Shown piece after piece: positions 23,554 through 34,402 of a DNA stretch of 64,000 bases. The stretch is from Sweltsa coloradensis (lineage: Eukaryota > Arthropoda > Insecta > Plecoptera > Chloroperlidae): positions 1 through 64,000 of the forward strand of contig JAMZAV010001830.1 of NCBI GenBank assembly GCA_024449915.1. The letters are read 5' to 3'. The first letter of the stretch is position 1, and each line of letters opens with the position of its first letter. Below the pieces are notes generated by a model. The model made no database searches. It saw nothing but the letters and a program-made list of their open reading frames with translations, and was not told where the DNA came from. A program made the translations under genes and the position numbers.

Positions 23554-24319
23554 CTAGGAAAACAATAAAGTCCCACCGCGTTGATGGATGAGCTTTTTTA
23601 AAGTTTTTAGTTTGCGTAGGATATCTTTACTTCTGCAAGTACTTTGTTTTGCTGCCTACGCATTGTAGGTGATTGTTGTCAAGTTTCTATTGTTTCTTGT
23701 CAATTGGTTTTATTTATTTACCATAAAAACTTATATTAAAAGCTTTATTTCTATGGATTCTGGCTAACTTTTTCAACTTTTTGTTTCAAAAGGTACTACA
23801 TTACCATAACCTTAATGTCCATGTTTAATATGAACGTTGTAGCCCCACCCGTTTGGTCAGAATTGGCCCAAATGGCACGAAAATATCGCACAAAAATCAA
23901 AAAACTTTTATTTAAAGCTTTATTTCTATAGATTCTGGCTAACTTTTTCAACTTTTTCTTTCAGAAAACAATACATCACCATTACCTTAATGCCCATGTA
24001 AAATATGAACGTTGTAGGCTTACCCGTTTGGTCAGAATCGGCCCAAATGTCACGAAAATATCGCACTAAAAATCGAAAAAATCGTAAAAGTACGATATTC
24101 ATGAGAAATATTTCTTCGATTGTAACCGAAAACGTGGCAAGTCTAAGTTCAGAGATTTCGAAGGTCCTGTCAAATTTTCATCAAGATCGCATATGCCGTT
24201 TGCCCGGTAGAGAGCGAACAAACAGCCAGAAAAACGAAAAAAAAACAAAAAAAAATAAAAAAAAACACCAGAGCAAAATTTTTTGGGGGTCGGTGAAATT
24301 GAAGTCTTCGCTCATCCAA
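23554..24319 (+). mobile_element. Family B element, subtype B2, copy 3
   Basis: Terminal segments as in the other B copies. The interior repeats a block twice, with AATATGAACGTTGTAG and GTTTGGTCAGAAT...GGCCCAAATG. It ends with GTTTGCCCGGTAGAGAGCGA, an A-rich tract and GAAGTCTTCGCTCATCCAAT. Confidence 0.75.
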
Positions 24320-24357
24320 TAATCTCTTTCTTGCAAATAGGTTTTGAATTTTGAAAG

Positions 24358-25608
24358 TCGGGTTTTCGGGTCGGGTCAGATCGGGTCGGGTCGGGTAAGA
24401 GAAATGAGGCTGTTATATAAATTTAATAAACTGAAAGTGATAATGGAAACTAAATATTATTTGTGACAAATTTTATACATTATAAATGTCAGCAAATTTA
24501 TTTTAATTTGTCTAAATATTTATTGAATTACATTTTGTATGAGATTAAAAGTTGTTTAGACCAGAACCTCCACCAATAAAGAACGTAAATCCTGGACCAG
24601 AACCGCCACCAATAAAGTACGTAAATCCTGGACCAGAACCTCCACCGATAAATTACGTAAATCCTGGACCAGAACCTCCACCAGAAAAGTACGTACATCA
24701 TGGACCAGAACCTCCACCAATAAAGTACGTAAATCCTGGACCAGCAACCTCCACCAATAAAGAACGTAAATCCTGGACCTGCACCTACACCAATAAAGTA
24801 CGTAAATCCTGGACCAGAACCTCCACCAATAAAGAACGTAAATCCTGGACCAGCACCTCCACCAATAAAGTACGTAAATCCTGGACCAGAACCTCCACCA
24901 ATAAAGTACGTAAATCATGGACCAGAACCTCCACCAATAAAGTACGTAAATCATGGACCAGAACCTCAACCAATAAAGTACGTAAATCCTGGACCAGAAC
25001 CTCAACCAATAAAGTACGTAAATCCTGGACCAGAACCTCAACCAAATAAAGTACGTAAATCCTGGACCAGAACCTCAACCAATAAAGTACGTACATTCTG
25101 GACCGGCACTTTCACCAATAAAGTACGTACATTCTGGACCGGCACTTTCACCAATAAAGTACGTACATTCTGGACCGGCACCTCCACCAATAAAGTACGT
25201 ACATTCTGGACCGGCACTTTCACCAATAAAGTACGTACATTCTTGACCGGCACCTTTACCAATAAATTATGTAAATCCAGGACCGGCGCCTCTACCAAAC
25301 AATTACGTTATTCCTAGACCAGCACCTCTTCAGTAAATTACGTAAATCCTAGACCGGCACCTCTACCAATAAAGTACGTTAATTGTGGACCGGCACCTCC
25401 TTCATTAAAGTACGTAAATTCTAGACCACCACCCCTACCAGTAAAGTAAGTAAGTTTTGGACCGGCACCAAACTATCACAACTACAACTTCCACACACAA
25501 TCTCCACAACTCTTTTTTTTTTTAAACACGAGAACCGTAAATCTCCTTTTAACTATATCAGGTCGGTTCGAAAAAAACCCGACCCGAAATTTCGGGTACC
25601 CGCTTAAC
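24358..25608. repeat. Minisatellite of ~25 units of 36 bp, bracketed by inverted CGGGT-rich ends
   Basis: From about 24556 to 25480 the unit is 36 bp, with core CCACCAATAAAGTACGTAAA. Two main variants occur: CCTGGACCAGAACC early and TTCTGGACCGGCAC late (about 25085-25260). In the first five units the plus frame reads PGPEPPPIKYVN without stops; single-base insertions near 24746 and 25043 shift the frame. The array is flanked by CGGGTCGGGT runs at 24366-24400 and by inverted CCCGACCCG with CGGGTACCCG at 25576-25605. It sits about 0.3 kb upstream of FAR. Confidence 0.9.
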
Positions 25609-25703
25609 CCACATTCAATACATAAGATCGAGTTACGGTTTGATTCCTGCTACAGGCTGATGTGTTGAACTTTTAAAATGGAGATGTTGGCCGTTATCTC
25701 CTG

Positions 25704-25842
25704 TTCTAAAAGACAGTTGGGTGGTTTCAGTGACAAAAACACCATGAAGCAAGCGAGTGTTCCCGTGGAAGATGAGGAGCAAAAGTCTGTGCTCCAGTAG
25801 TTCTACAGAGGAGCGAGTGTGTTTGTGACGGGGGATCTTTGT
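25704..25842 (+). pseudogene. Partial upstream duplicate of FAR exon 1
   Basis: About 140 bp repeats the 5' leader and first 35 or so codons of FAR exon 1, with a 148-bp offset (ATG at 25744 versus 25892). The shared leader includes the GGTTTCAGTGACAAA segment. Relative to the intact exon it has a TAG in place of a GAG codon (25798-25800) and loses one base in the glycine-rich NADPH motif. It cannot encode a FAR N-terminus, but it places an upstream ATG and a short ORF in front of the real start if transcription begins upstream. Confidence 0.85.
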
Positions 25843-25891
25843 TATTCACTGTTCTATGAGATAGTCTGGTGGTTTCAGTGACAAAGACACC

Positions 25892-28800
25892 ATGAAGCAA
25901 GAGAGTGTGGGATATGAGGAGCAAGGGTCTGTGCTCCAGGAGTTCTACAGAGAAGCAAGTGTGTTTGTGACGGGAGGATCTGGGTTCATGGGCAAGGTTC
26001 TTGTGGAGAAGCTACTCAGATCGTGTCCTCACATCGATCGCATCTACCTGTTGCTCAGACCCAAGAGTGGGAGGGGGGTGGAGGAGAGGGTGGACCACCT
26101 ACTCACATCGCCTGTAAGTACTTCATTGCTTATTTACGTCTGCTAAGCAATAACCACGAATATATATTTTTTTCTATTCTTCGAGCTACGCCTAGAAAAC
26201 CTTAATACAAATACACCATTTATACAATTAAACACCCCTAATACCTCAGTGTTCTTAATTTTTCTTGTTCACAATAATAACCACTTCAATCTTACTTCAA
26301 TTGCTGTAATATTTTACTGTGTCTTTCCAATTTTATGCTCACCGTTGTGTTAGAATGATAAATTTATTTCTTTGTATTTGTTTACTTAATTCTTGAGTAA
26401 CAATGATCATTTATTCATTCAACGTCTATCCTATTCAATTTAAAAAAACACTGATAGATTTACAAAGAGGTTTATAAATGAATATGCCCAAAACCTTTTT
26501 TGGTTAAAATCTGTACCTAATCATGGTAACTAGGGAAACGCCAAAGTCGTTGTATGACGAGTGAGTGAGCCATGTGTTGAGTACCCGGAAACATTCCTTT
26601 TCCTATTTAATTATTTTTAGAGTGTTTTAACATTGTAAAATAGTATGGGTAGTATGGGTGTAGTAAAAGCCAGTACGAAAACGAATTAAGATTGCAAGGT
26701 TTGCTCAATCTCCGAGCGGAGTTTTGGGTTACTTTGAGCGTGCAAGATTCAATATCCCTTGGTCAGTGTAATGCACCTCCTGACATCAAAAAAAAATCTT
26801 CGAAGGAAAAACATTGTCTTTAAGATAAAACCTACACATTTAAGCCTATTTATCAATTTATTATTTACCAACCTAAGGCCTACCTAGACTATCATAGGCT
26901 AGAGTGGCGCATTATGACCTTACAGTTGACGTGCCCTTATACCAACTTAATTTCAAACCCAATTATTTAAACCTATATACTTACCAAACTTAAATGCAAA
27001 AATTGCCGTGTACTCAACACATGACTCCCTCACTCGTCTAACAACGACTAAGAGGTTTTCCTAGTATAGTTGGCAAAGGCACCGTTATACCCGGAATGTG
27101 GGAGACCTGGTTTTAATCCCCTTGTCAGAAAATATACTTTCATTTCTGGATTATATTTAAGAAGAAGCTTCGCAAACGCTTTTTAAGGCGCGTTGTTGGA
27201 TGTTGTTTAAAATCAAAAATTGTATAAAATTGCGATTAACATAAGAAAAAATTCTTAGATTACGCTCAAATTTCCCAAGAATATTTTAATTTATAAAATT
27301 AAGGTTCTGTGAAAAAAAATATTACAATCGGATAAGGCATGTAGGTATAAGTCGAAGAAATGTTAAAAATCGAGAAAAAAAGACGTAAAATTGCGATTTT
27401 CATAAGAACTAATTTTTCGATTCCTCTCAAATTTCACACGAATATATAAATTCATAAAATTAAGGTTCTGTTAAAAAATCATTACAATAGAATAAAGCAT
27501 GTAAGTGTTATAAGTCGAAGAAATTTTATAAATCGAAAAAAATCGCAAAATTACGATTTTCATAACAAATAATAATTTTTCGATTGCGCTCAAATTTCAC
27601 ACGAATATATTAATTCATAAAATGAACCTTCTGTGAAAAAATCATTACAATCGGATAAAGCATGTAGGTATTTTAAGTCAAAAATTGTTTTAAAAATCGA
27701 AAAAAATCGTAAAATTGCGATTTTTATGAGAAATAATTGTTCGATTGCGTTCAAAAACGTGGCAGTTCTAAGTTCTGAGATTTCAAAGGCCTTTACAAAA
27801 TGACATCGCAATTGGAGTATCGGTTTAGCAGGAATCGTGTTAACAATCACCCAAAAATATAACAACAAAAAAAGGAAAAAAAACACTCCGGATTTTCTTC
27901 TCCAGTGTGGAAATGGAATCTTCGCTTCGCTCGCTACGCTCACCCAAAAAATGATTAAACATGTTTTGGAATGCATATAACGCAGTCTAGGCTACATCAA
28001 CTGTGACTATACTATGGAAAACATAACCAGTACGAAATACGAGTAAAGATGGCAAGGTTTACACAATGTCCCAGCGGAATTTAGGGGAACCTTGGTTCGA
28101 TAGACCTTGGTCACTGCCATACATGAAGCCTGTCAAAAGTTTTTCGAAATAATTGACTTCTTCAAGAACAAAAGCATAGTTGTTAAAATGAAAGCTCCCC
28201 ATTTTACACCAATTTTTCAATTTATTATTTTTTGTATGTTTAAATCGCAACGAATTGTGCTCATTTTGTTGTTCTCAATTACCTGGTCACGTATGTCTGT
28301 TTGAAATTTCAGCTCAATCTATTTGGCCGTTCGGCCAGATGAGCCCGGAGAAACAAACAAACAGACAAACATTTAACATACAGACAATAGTAACGACCAA
28401 GGCCCGATAAGTAGTGTTATAGACTTCGTTTCGCTGCGCTCACTCGTCTAATAATAATTGTGATTGTTGCTAAAATAACCAATACGCTACGCCCTTTTCG
28501 AAACACGAAGCGCTTTCTTGTACTTTGATCCGCCATATTAGCGCTTTGACCATAGCGCTTAAAGCTCATTTCGGAACACACCCATACAAATACAACTTTA
28601 ACACAAACCGTTGAATTATTCCAGTGTTTCGAAATGATACTGAAAGAAAACCCGAAGATAAGGTCCAAGCTGGTGGCAATCAGCGGAGATATTGGTCAGG
28701 TGGGTCTAGGTCTGAGCGAGGCTGACCGAGGCCTTCTGAGCGAGCACGTGGACGTTGTGTTCCACATGGCTGCCACCGTCAGGTTCAACGACCCCTTGAG

Positions 28801-31800
28801 GGACGCCATCTTGCAGAACGTGAGGGGACTCTCGCACTCTGTCGGACGTTCACCAAACTAAGGGTGGGTTTAACTTTCCACTGCCAGTTCGCCATATCTT
28901 GACCATGTTGTATGTCTTAAATATGCTGCTTCTGGCAGGGTCACTCAGCTTGGGTTTAGCAACCGAACTTTTCCACATCTTTCTATCCGCCCACAATCGT
29001 ATCTCTTCCACATCTTACCAGCTCTCTCCTCTTGCCTCAAAGTCTCCCGATATGGTGTCCTTCCTCGGAGTACCCCGTCTTCCTTTTTCTTCTCCAATCC
29101 ATATTTCTAACATTCTCTTGGGCATCCTATCTTCCACCATTCATTTCATAATAATATACTCCGTAAAAAATATTTGGTTGACGAACAATTAAAGATAATG
29201 CGTTCTACTTAAGCATGGTTGTTTATTAAGCTATGGTATGTGCTGTATCCCTTTTAGAAGTTAATTTATTAACAATTTGTTGCTAATAGCATAGGATACT
29301 AAATCAAGCTTTCCTTAGCAATTCCGAGTTTACAACCTAATAAGTCCCAAGCACTTTATTTGTCGAATTTTAATAAACAGCTGCTATATTCTGAACAAGT
29401 AAACGGGAAGTGCCCTCTTAACGGGGCAACTCCTTGCCCAGAATTGTGCACAAATCTTTGCTCGCAGAAAAAGACCGGATTGCCAATCGAATAAAGCCAG
29501 AAGAATAAGTAAACTTTGAATGGAATAGGAAAGATAGAAAGATACATGCACCATGCTATTCTATTTTCAGTTATTTTGAAAGAGTTTTAACGCGGAATAC
29601 AACAACGCATATTTGAACACATTTCACACATGTTCGGTGTATTTTTAAATTAAGATAAATCGACATTTGAAGGGCACATGAGCACAGATCTAAGTTTCAT
29701 AAACGAAACTCGTGAGCAGAATAGCGCTTTACTTAAAACGTTTGTCAGTTAGATCTTTTATATGAGTGCATGATGTTTTTTAGATAAATAACATGGATCT
29801 TATATTGCGAACGTGCTTCGGTAGGTGCCTTCTTGAATATAGAGCACCTGCACACACGTTTCTCAATTTATTTGTTCAATCATACGTGATTTGTGAAATT
29901 ATTATTGAATTGCATGACATGTTAAGTACTTTAGACAGAAATTAAAAAAGTGACTATATGTATGTATAAAAAATTCAGTCACCAAAGTGTTTTAAAATTT
30001 CAAATCAACGTAGGATTTACATTCTGAAGCCCACCGCCCATTAATTAACTATTCATATTGTACTTTTACAGTCTGTAATTCACGTGTCTACTGCGTTTTC
30101 CAACTGCCCTCTCTCGTCTATCGGGGAAGTGTTGTATGATGCCCCCCTTGAGAGCGAGAAGGCCATAACATTGGCAGAGAATTCTGACGCAGAGACGTTG
30201 AACCAACAGTTGGCAAGGTAAACATACAGGGTTTGCCTTGACTACATGAAATGAGAACTTCTTTGTTATGTTCATAGCGCTTGGAAACTTTCTAGCATGC
30301 ATAGTTAGATCACACTGATCACAACATGTAATAGGTAAAGTCTAAATTCTGATAATTTTAAATTAAACAAATGTTAAAAGAAAATGTATCTTACCCAATA
30401 CAAGAATTCTATGAAGACAAATTGTATTAATTGAAGGAAAGTAGTGGAATCGGGTTCAAACAAAAAAGCTGCAGGGTCCTCTACTTGCACAAAGTGTCTG
30501 ATTTTGTTTTTGTTTGTGATAATAGAGTTATAATAAATAAGTTATTATTGTTAAATTTTATATTGTATATTATGTTTTAATTTACAATTTACCACATAAT
30601 CATGCACGAGAAGGGTGAAGGCAATTGACATCGTATTTAAGCTTTAAAAATAAAACTATTGGATTGTATTATTGTTTTATTGTATTACACAAAATGTTTC
30701 TTGCAGCCTCTTGGGAAAATGGCCCAACACGTACAGCTACTCTAAAGCAATTTCCGAACATGCTGTTAAATTCTATGGCAAAGGACTCCCTGTAGGCATT
30801 GTACGGCCGTCCGTTGGTAAGTTATAAATTATAAAGCTACTTCACTAGACAAATATGACCTTGGCACGCCCAAGGACTTTCTGTCAGGCATTGTTCGGCC
30901 GTCCGTTGGTGAGTTATAAACTATAAAGCTACTTCACTGGACAAATATGAACTTGGCACGCCCAAGGACTCCCTGTAGGCATTGTTCGGCCGTCCGTTGG
31001 TGAGTTATAAACTATAAAGCTACTTCACTAGACAAATATGACCTTGGCACGCCCAAGGACTCCCTGTAGGCATTGTTTGGCCGTCCGTTGGTGAGTTATA
31101 AACTATAAAGCTACTTCACTAGACAAATATGACCTTGGCACGCCGGTAGGCACTAACATTCAGAAGTACAACGCACTGGAGAAAAATTGAAACGAAACGA
31201 CAAACGTGAATTCTTAAATGCACAAGGCACAGATATTTTTATGCAGAATAACAAGCTACAAACAGAAATGCATTCACCATTGTTAAGCGTTAAGTCAAAG
31301 CGACGGGAGCAACCTCTTTTTTTCCCGCTGCGTCGACTTTTTGCGTAATAATGGTGTATACTAGGGTTTGTTACACACATCAATTCTTTTTGTTGCATGT
31401 TGTTCAGCATACAATTAGCTAAATATATTCTGGAGATAAGTTCACATTGCATTTTCAAGGGTCATTTGAAAGCATTTTCTAGATCACATTTTTTGCCTTG
31501 TGTATAAGTTTTTAAACCTTGTGTACGGGTTATTCTCATATGCATTTTTAAATAATATCATCAAAATTGAATAAATATCAACTGAACAAATTGACAAAGA
31601 CAAATTGTTAATACCGCGTTTAATAAATAATAATGGACTGAAGAAACCTTATTTTAAGTTTAAAAAATGCGATTTTGTACCATATACTCAAAACGTAATT
31701 TTCACGTATTTTTGTTATACATATACCTAAATAAATGTATGATAATGATTGCTTAATTTCAGTGTTAACCTGTGCTAACGAACCCATGCCTGGGTGGTGT

Positions 31801-34047
31801 GACACGGCATTTGGGCCCATGGGGTTTTCTGTAGCTATGGCTACAGGGGTGGCCAAAACTCTGTACGTAAAAGCTGACAATGTGTGCAACTTCGTACCAT
31901 GTGATATAGCCAATAATTGCATCATAACAGCTGCGTGGGATGTCTCTAATAAAAGGTCAGTCGTATACATAGGTTTTTAAATGCATTAGGTGTAATATTT
32001 CACAAGAAACTTGTGCATGTAGACAAAATGGAGTCCATTGAAAAGAAATAAAAAATAGTTAAATATTGAAATCCACTTATGCGATCGCGTTGTTTCGCCT
32101 CCATCATAAAAAGTAGCGCAGTCGCAAGGCGAAATGATTTTATTTACCTAAAAAGTAGAATGATACCTAACCTTGGCCTTTTGTATAGGCCTATCGCCAA
32201 GCCTATAGCAGTCTTTTTACAAGATTTGTGGATGCGTATTAATGATTTATGAAATTATTTTGTAGTAGAAGATAAGGACAGTTGCGTATTGGGAAAAGTA
32301 TCATGGACAAATAACATGTAATGATTCAAACCCCGTCAAGACCGGCAATCCTGACTGAGGTTTTTCCGAGATGTTCCCTAGTCCTTAATGCGAATGCATG
32401 GGATTGCATTCACTGAAACAGCCCTAGGACATCCCTTCACAATTGTCCATACTCCAATACACCCAGTTAGATACCTGAACGGGTGTATGCCTTGCACCCT
32501 GGGCAGGTTTCCCTGGAGAAATCTAAGAAATGTAATTGTGTTAATGTATGTTTTGTCTAGCCGTCTTCGTGAGCCGTTCGTCTACAACTGTACCACACCA
32601 AATGAGAATAACCTCTATTCTTGGCGAGACGCTTACAATTTCCTCAAGCGAGATACGGAGGACTTTCCCCCCACACAAACTCTTTGGTACATCAACTGTT
32701 TCTTCACTAACAGTCGGCTGTTGACTGTAGCTTTAAGAATTATTCTTCACTATCTGCCAGCTCTGATCATGGACTGCTTCTCATTTGTCTTCACAGGAAA
32801 GACAAGGTATGTACAGAAAATATCGTGGGTTTAATTTAAGGGGTAATTACCCTCTAAACTAAAAAAAATATATATCATTATTGATAACTAGTCATTAATT
32901 TAGAAAGTAACAGAAACATTATTCGGTCAACCATGACTCGAAAAAAATTCCCATTGGAAAAAAATCATGGAAATATCATTGGGACGATCTTAATGCCCTC
33001 TGACCATGGAGGATTTTGATCCGAAAATATATTGGCCATTATTGACGTATTCAACAGTCTTTTCTGTGAATCCACTTTATTTTGTTTTGTAATTTGGGCA
33101 AGTGGTTCGGTCAAAATATGCTGATTATCAAGATGAGGTGTAACTTTGGAAAACATATTTTTAGTGTTTGAGCGTGTATTTGTACACAGTTTCAAGACAC
33201 AACGTTATAAAGAGCCATTTAAGAAAGCAGGTTTAAGCCGATTATAAGAAATTTTTAAAAAATGACAATTTTCACAAATTTCTGGGTCAAAAGTTTTATA
33301 ATTTTTTTTGTAAAATCGTAGTAAGAAGCTATTACTTTTTAAACTGTCATTTAATGTAGTATCATTCTATAGATTATGTGGTAACAAATCATTTTTGAGT
33401 GTAACAGCCCCTTTAGGAGAGAACAGGACACATATTTTACGGTTGACAAACAGCTATTCGTTCGGCCCAGCAAGCACCAGACGTATTTGTAGCTTTACAC
33501 CTTTGTCAAGAAAGCATACACATGAACAGCCCTAGATCAGTGATTTATCAACATTTGTTACTTTTCAGTCAGAAACAAATCTCGTATAAATGGTAAATTT
33601 TGTAATTTTTAACTAGATCCAAATTTAAAGAAATCAATTTATTCTTTAAACATAATTTGGAAATAATTTGAAGAAAAGTGTGACCGCAGAGCCCATATTT
33701 TAAGACATGTCCTGTATCCCCTCAATCAATGCTGAGTCAATTGAAAAAACATTTCACACCAATTATGGTTTCCTTGTTTTTTCCTTTCAGGCTGGTAAAA
33801 CTATACAAGAAACTGCACACGTTCTCGATGCGTGCAATTACTTCACTAGTAATGCTTGGCAGTTTGATGTGCAACACGTTGACGAGATGTGACAGAAGTT
33901 GGGCCCAATTGATCGGGAACTGTTTCCATTCGATTTCCGAGCATTAGACTGGATAAGTTACTATAAGACGTACTGGTTTGGAATATGGAAGTACGTGCTT
34001 AAGAGCAATGTCGAGTCCATTCCAAACGCGAGGAAACGATTACGCAA
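25892..34047 (+). CDS. Fatty acyl-CoA reductase (FAR), 7 coding exons, frame disrupted in exons 2 and 7
   Basis: Family knowledge: FARs reduce acyl-CoA to fatty alcohol with NADPH, at ER or peroxisome membranes. Exons: 25892-26113, 28625-28863, 30072-30217, 30707-30816, 31763-31955, 32561-32806, 33791-34047. Phases match across all GT/AG introns. Motifs: TGGSGFMGK (residues 27-35, Rossmann NADPH site), GDIGQ and HMAATVRF in exon 2, STAF in exon 3, YSYSK (212-216, YxxxK catalytic pair) in exon 4, EPMPGW in exon 5, then the C-terminal FAR_C domain in exons 6-7 (HYLPA, YFTSN, DWISYY). Start: ATG in a CACC context. Disruptions: one base missing after 28827, one missing near 33825, and in-frame TGA at 33890-33892. 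Allowing for these, about 472 residues are encoded; insect FARs usually run slightly over 500, so the C-terminal tail is missing or unrecognised. The gene is either a recent pseudogene or contains consensus errors. Identity is firm; functionality is not. Confidence 0.92.
26530..28450 (+). mobile_element. Family A composite element, copy 3, in FAR intron 1, with a nested B1
   Basis: The foldback part runs 26530-27064, longer than elsewhere because a piece of family A body (GATTGCAAGGTTTGCTCAAT) lies between its ends. The tRNA-like head follows at 27065-27130, then a B1 insertion (27172-27950). The body then resumes (AACATGTTTTGGAATGCATA) and ends near 28450 in GCTGCGCTCACTCGTC. Confidence 0.7.
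27172..27950 (+). mobile_element. Family B element, subtype B1, copy 2, nested in family A
   Basis: Begins GCTTCGCAAACGCTTTTTAA, then GGCGCGTTGTTGGATG, and ends TTCGCTCGCTACGCTCACCC. It contains three to four tandem units with GGATAAAGCATGTAGG. Inserted in the family A body of FAR intron 1. Confidence 0.75.
28884..29155 (-). mobile_element. LINE C-terminal fragment in FAR intron 2
   Basis: Minus-strand translation gives [13 protein letters not shown], then GRRGTPRKD and [11 protein letters not shown]. This matches the C-terminal pattern (RMPxR...GxxGRPRxxW...DRxxWR) of RTE/jockey-type ORF2 proteins. Short remnant with at least one stop. Confidence 0.6.
29156..30071. other. FAR intron 2, unassigned
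   Basis: AT-rich intron sequence. No exon or repeat recognised before the exon 3 acceptor (TTTTACAG). Confidence 0.5.
30781..31146 (+). repeat. Four-copy 91-bp tandem array spanning the FAR exon 4 splice donor
   Basis: Units begin at 30781, 30872, 30964 and 31055. The first unit contains the last 36 bases of exon 4 (ending in the VRPSV codons) plus its GTAAGT donor and about 55 intronic bases. Units 2-4 repeat the exon end and carry GTGAGT donors. No acceptor lies between copies, so the extra copies act only as alternative donors, adding roughly 91-base increments to exon 4. The copies are nearly identical, implying recent expansion. Confidence 0.9.
31147..31762. other. FAR intron 4, unassigned
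   Basis: AT-rich. A 101-codon minus-strand open frame has no recognisable domain and is not called. Confidence 0.5.
32325..32520 (+). repeat. Family C tRNA-derived SINE-like repeat, longest copy (FAR intron 5)
   Basis: The order is B-box-like GATTCAAACCCCGTC, GACCGGCAATCCTGACTGAG, GAATGCATGGGATTGCATTC, ACATCCCTTCACAATTG and CTTGCACCCTGGGCAGG. Other fragments match parts of this copy in the same order, which defines the family. Confidence 0.6.
32935..33085 (+). repeat. Family D interspersed repeat, copy 2 (FAR intron 6)
   Basis: Matches 19385-19580 over TGGGACGATCTT, GGAGGATTTTGATCC and AAATATATTGGCCATTATTG. Confidence 0.55.
33455..33570 (+). repeat. Family F short interspersed repeat, copy 3 (FAR intron 6)
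   Basis: Has TTCGGCCCAGCAAGC, AGACGTATTTGTAGCTTTAC and TTGTCAAGAAAGCATAC in the same order as the copies in the ELOVL introns. Confidence 0.5.
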
Positions 34048-34372
34048 GTAAGTCAACTTTTCCTAAAATTGACTTTTTATTGCCAATCCTATTCTAAAAG
34101 ATGATTGAGAACTTGTGAGTTTGTAGATATAACTTTCGTTGAATATTTGTTTTAAAAAATATACTTAATTCAAATACGATCTTCGTTATAAACTAGTGTT
34201 CAGGAAACAAAATGTATATTTAAAGGTTATATTAAAAAAATCCGTGTAAAATTGCAGGTGATTGTATTAAAAAGTATACATTTGTGTCAAAAATAAGTCG
34301 ACAAGTTTAGAATTTATATGTATAATTATTTAATGTCATGTTTTTTTTTCTTCGTTGTTAATTTCTCGGCAG

Positions 34373-34382
34373 AAACGGTTAA
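34373..34382 (+). CDS. Doubtful FAR terminal exon ending in an early stop
   Basis: A strong acceptor (long T/C tract ending TTCTCGGCAG at 34372) follows exon 7. Joined in phase it adds Lys-Asn-Gly and then TAA at 34380-34382. FAR proteins normally continue with a hydrophobic tail. A solo LTR inserted at 34403 starts just 20 bases later, so the original final exon may have been cut by that insertion. Confidence 0.3.
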
Positions 34383-34402
34383 TTAAATGGTAATTCACTT
34401 TG

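Noticed and set aside
24552..25049. A 165-codon proline-rich ORF as a gene
   Set aside because: It lies wholly inside the 36-bp tandem array, switches frame at single-base insertions, and has no signal peptide or flanking coding sequence.
24556..25480. CRISPR array
   Set aside because: The 36-bp units are directly adjacent without unique spacers, and the context is eukaryotic.
28820..28825. Alternative FAR exon 2 donor AAC/GTGAGG
   Set aside because: The sequence beyond it continues the FAR pattern after a one-base loss and ends in a GT donor at 28864 whose phase fits exon 3 exactly; using 28820 would leave out a conserved stretch.
28899..29192. A 97-codon plus-strand hydrophobic ORF
   Set aside because: The minus strand of the same interval reads as a LINE C-terminal fragment.
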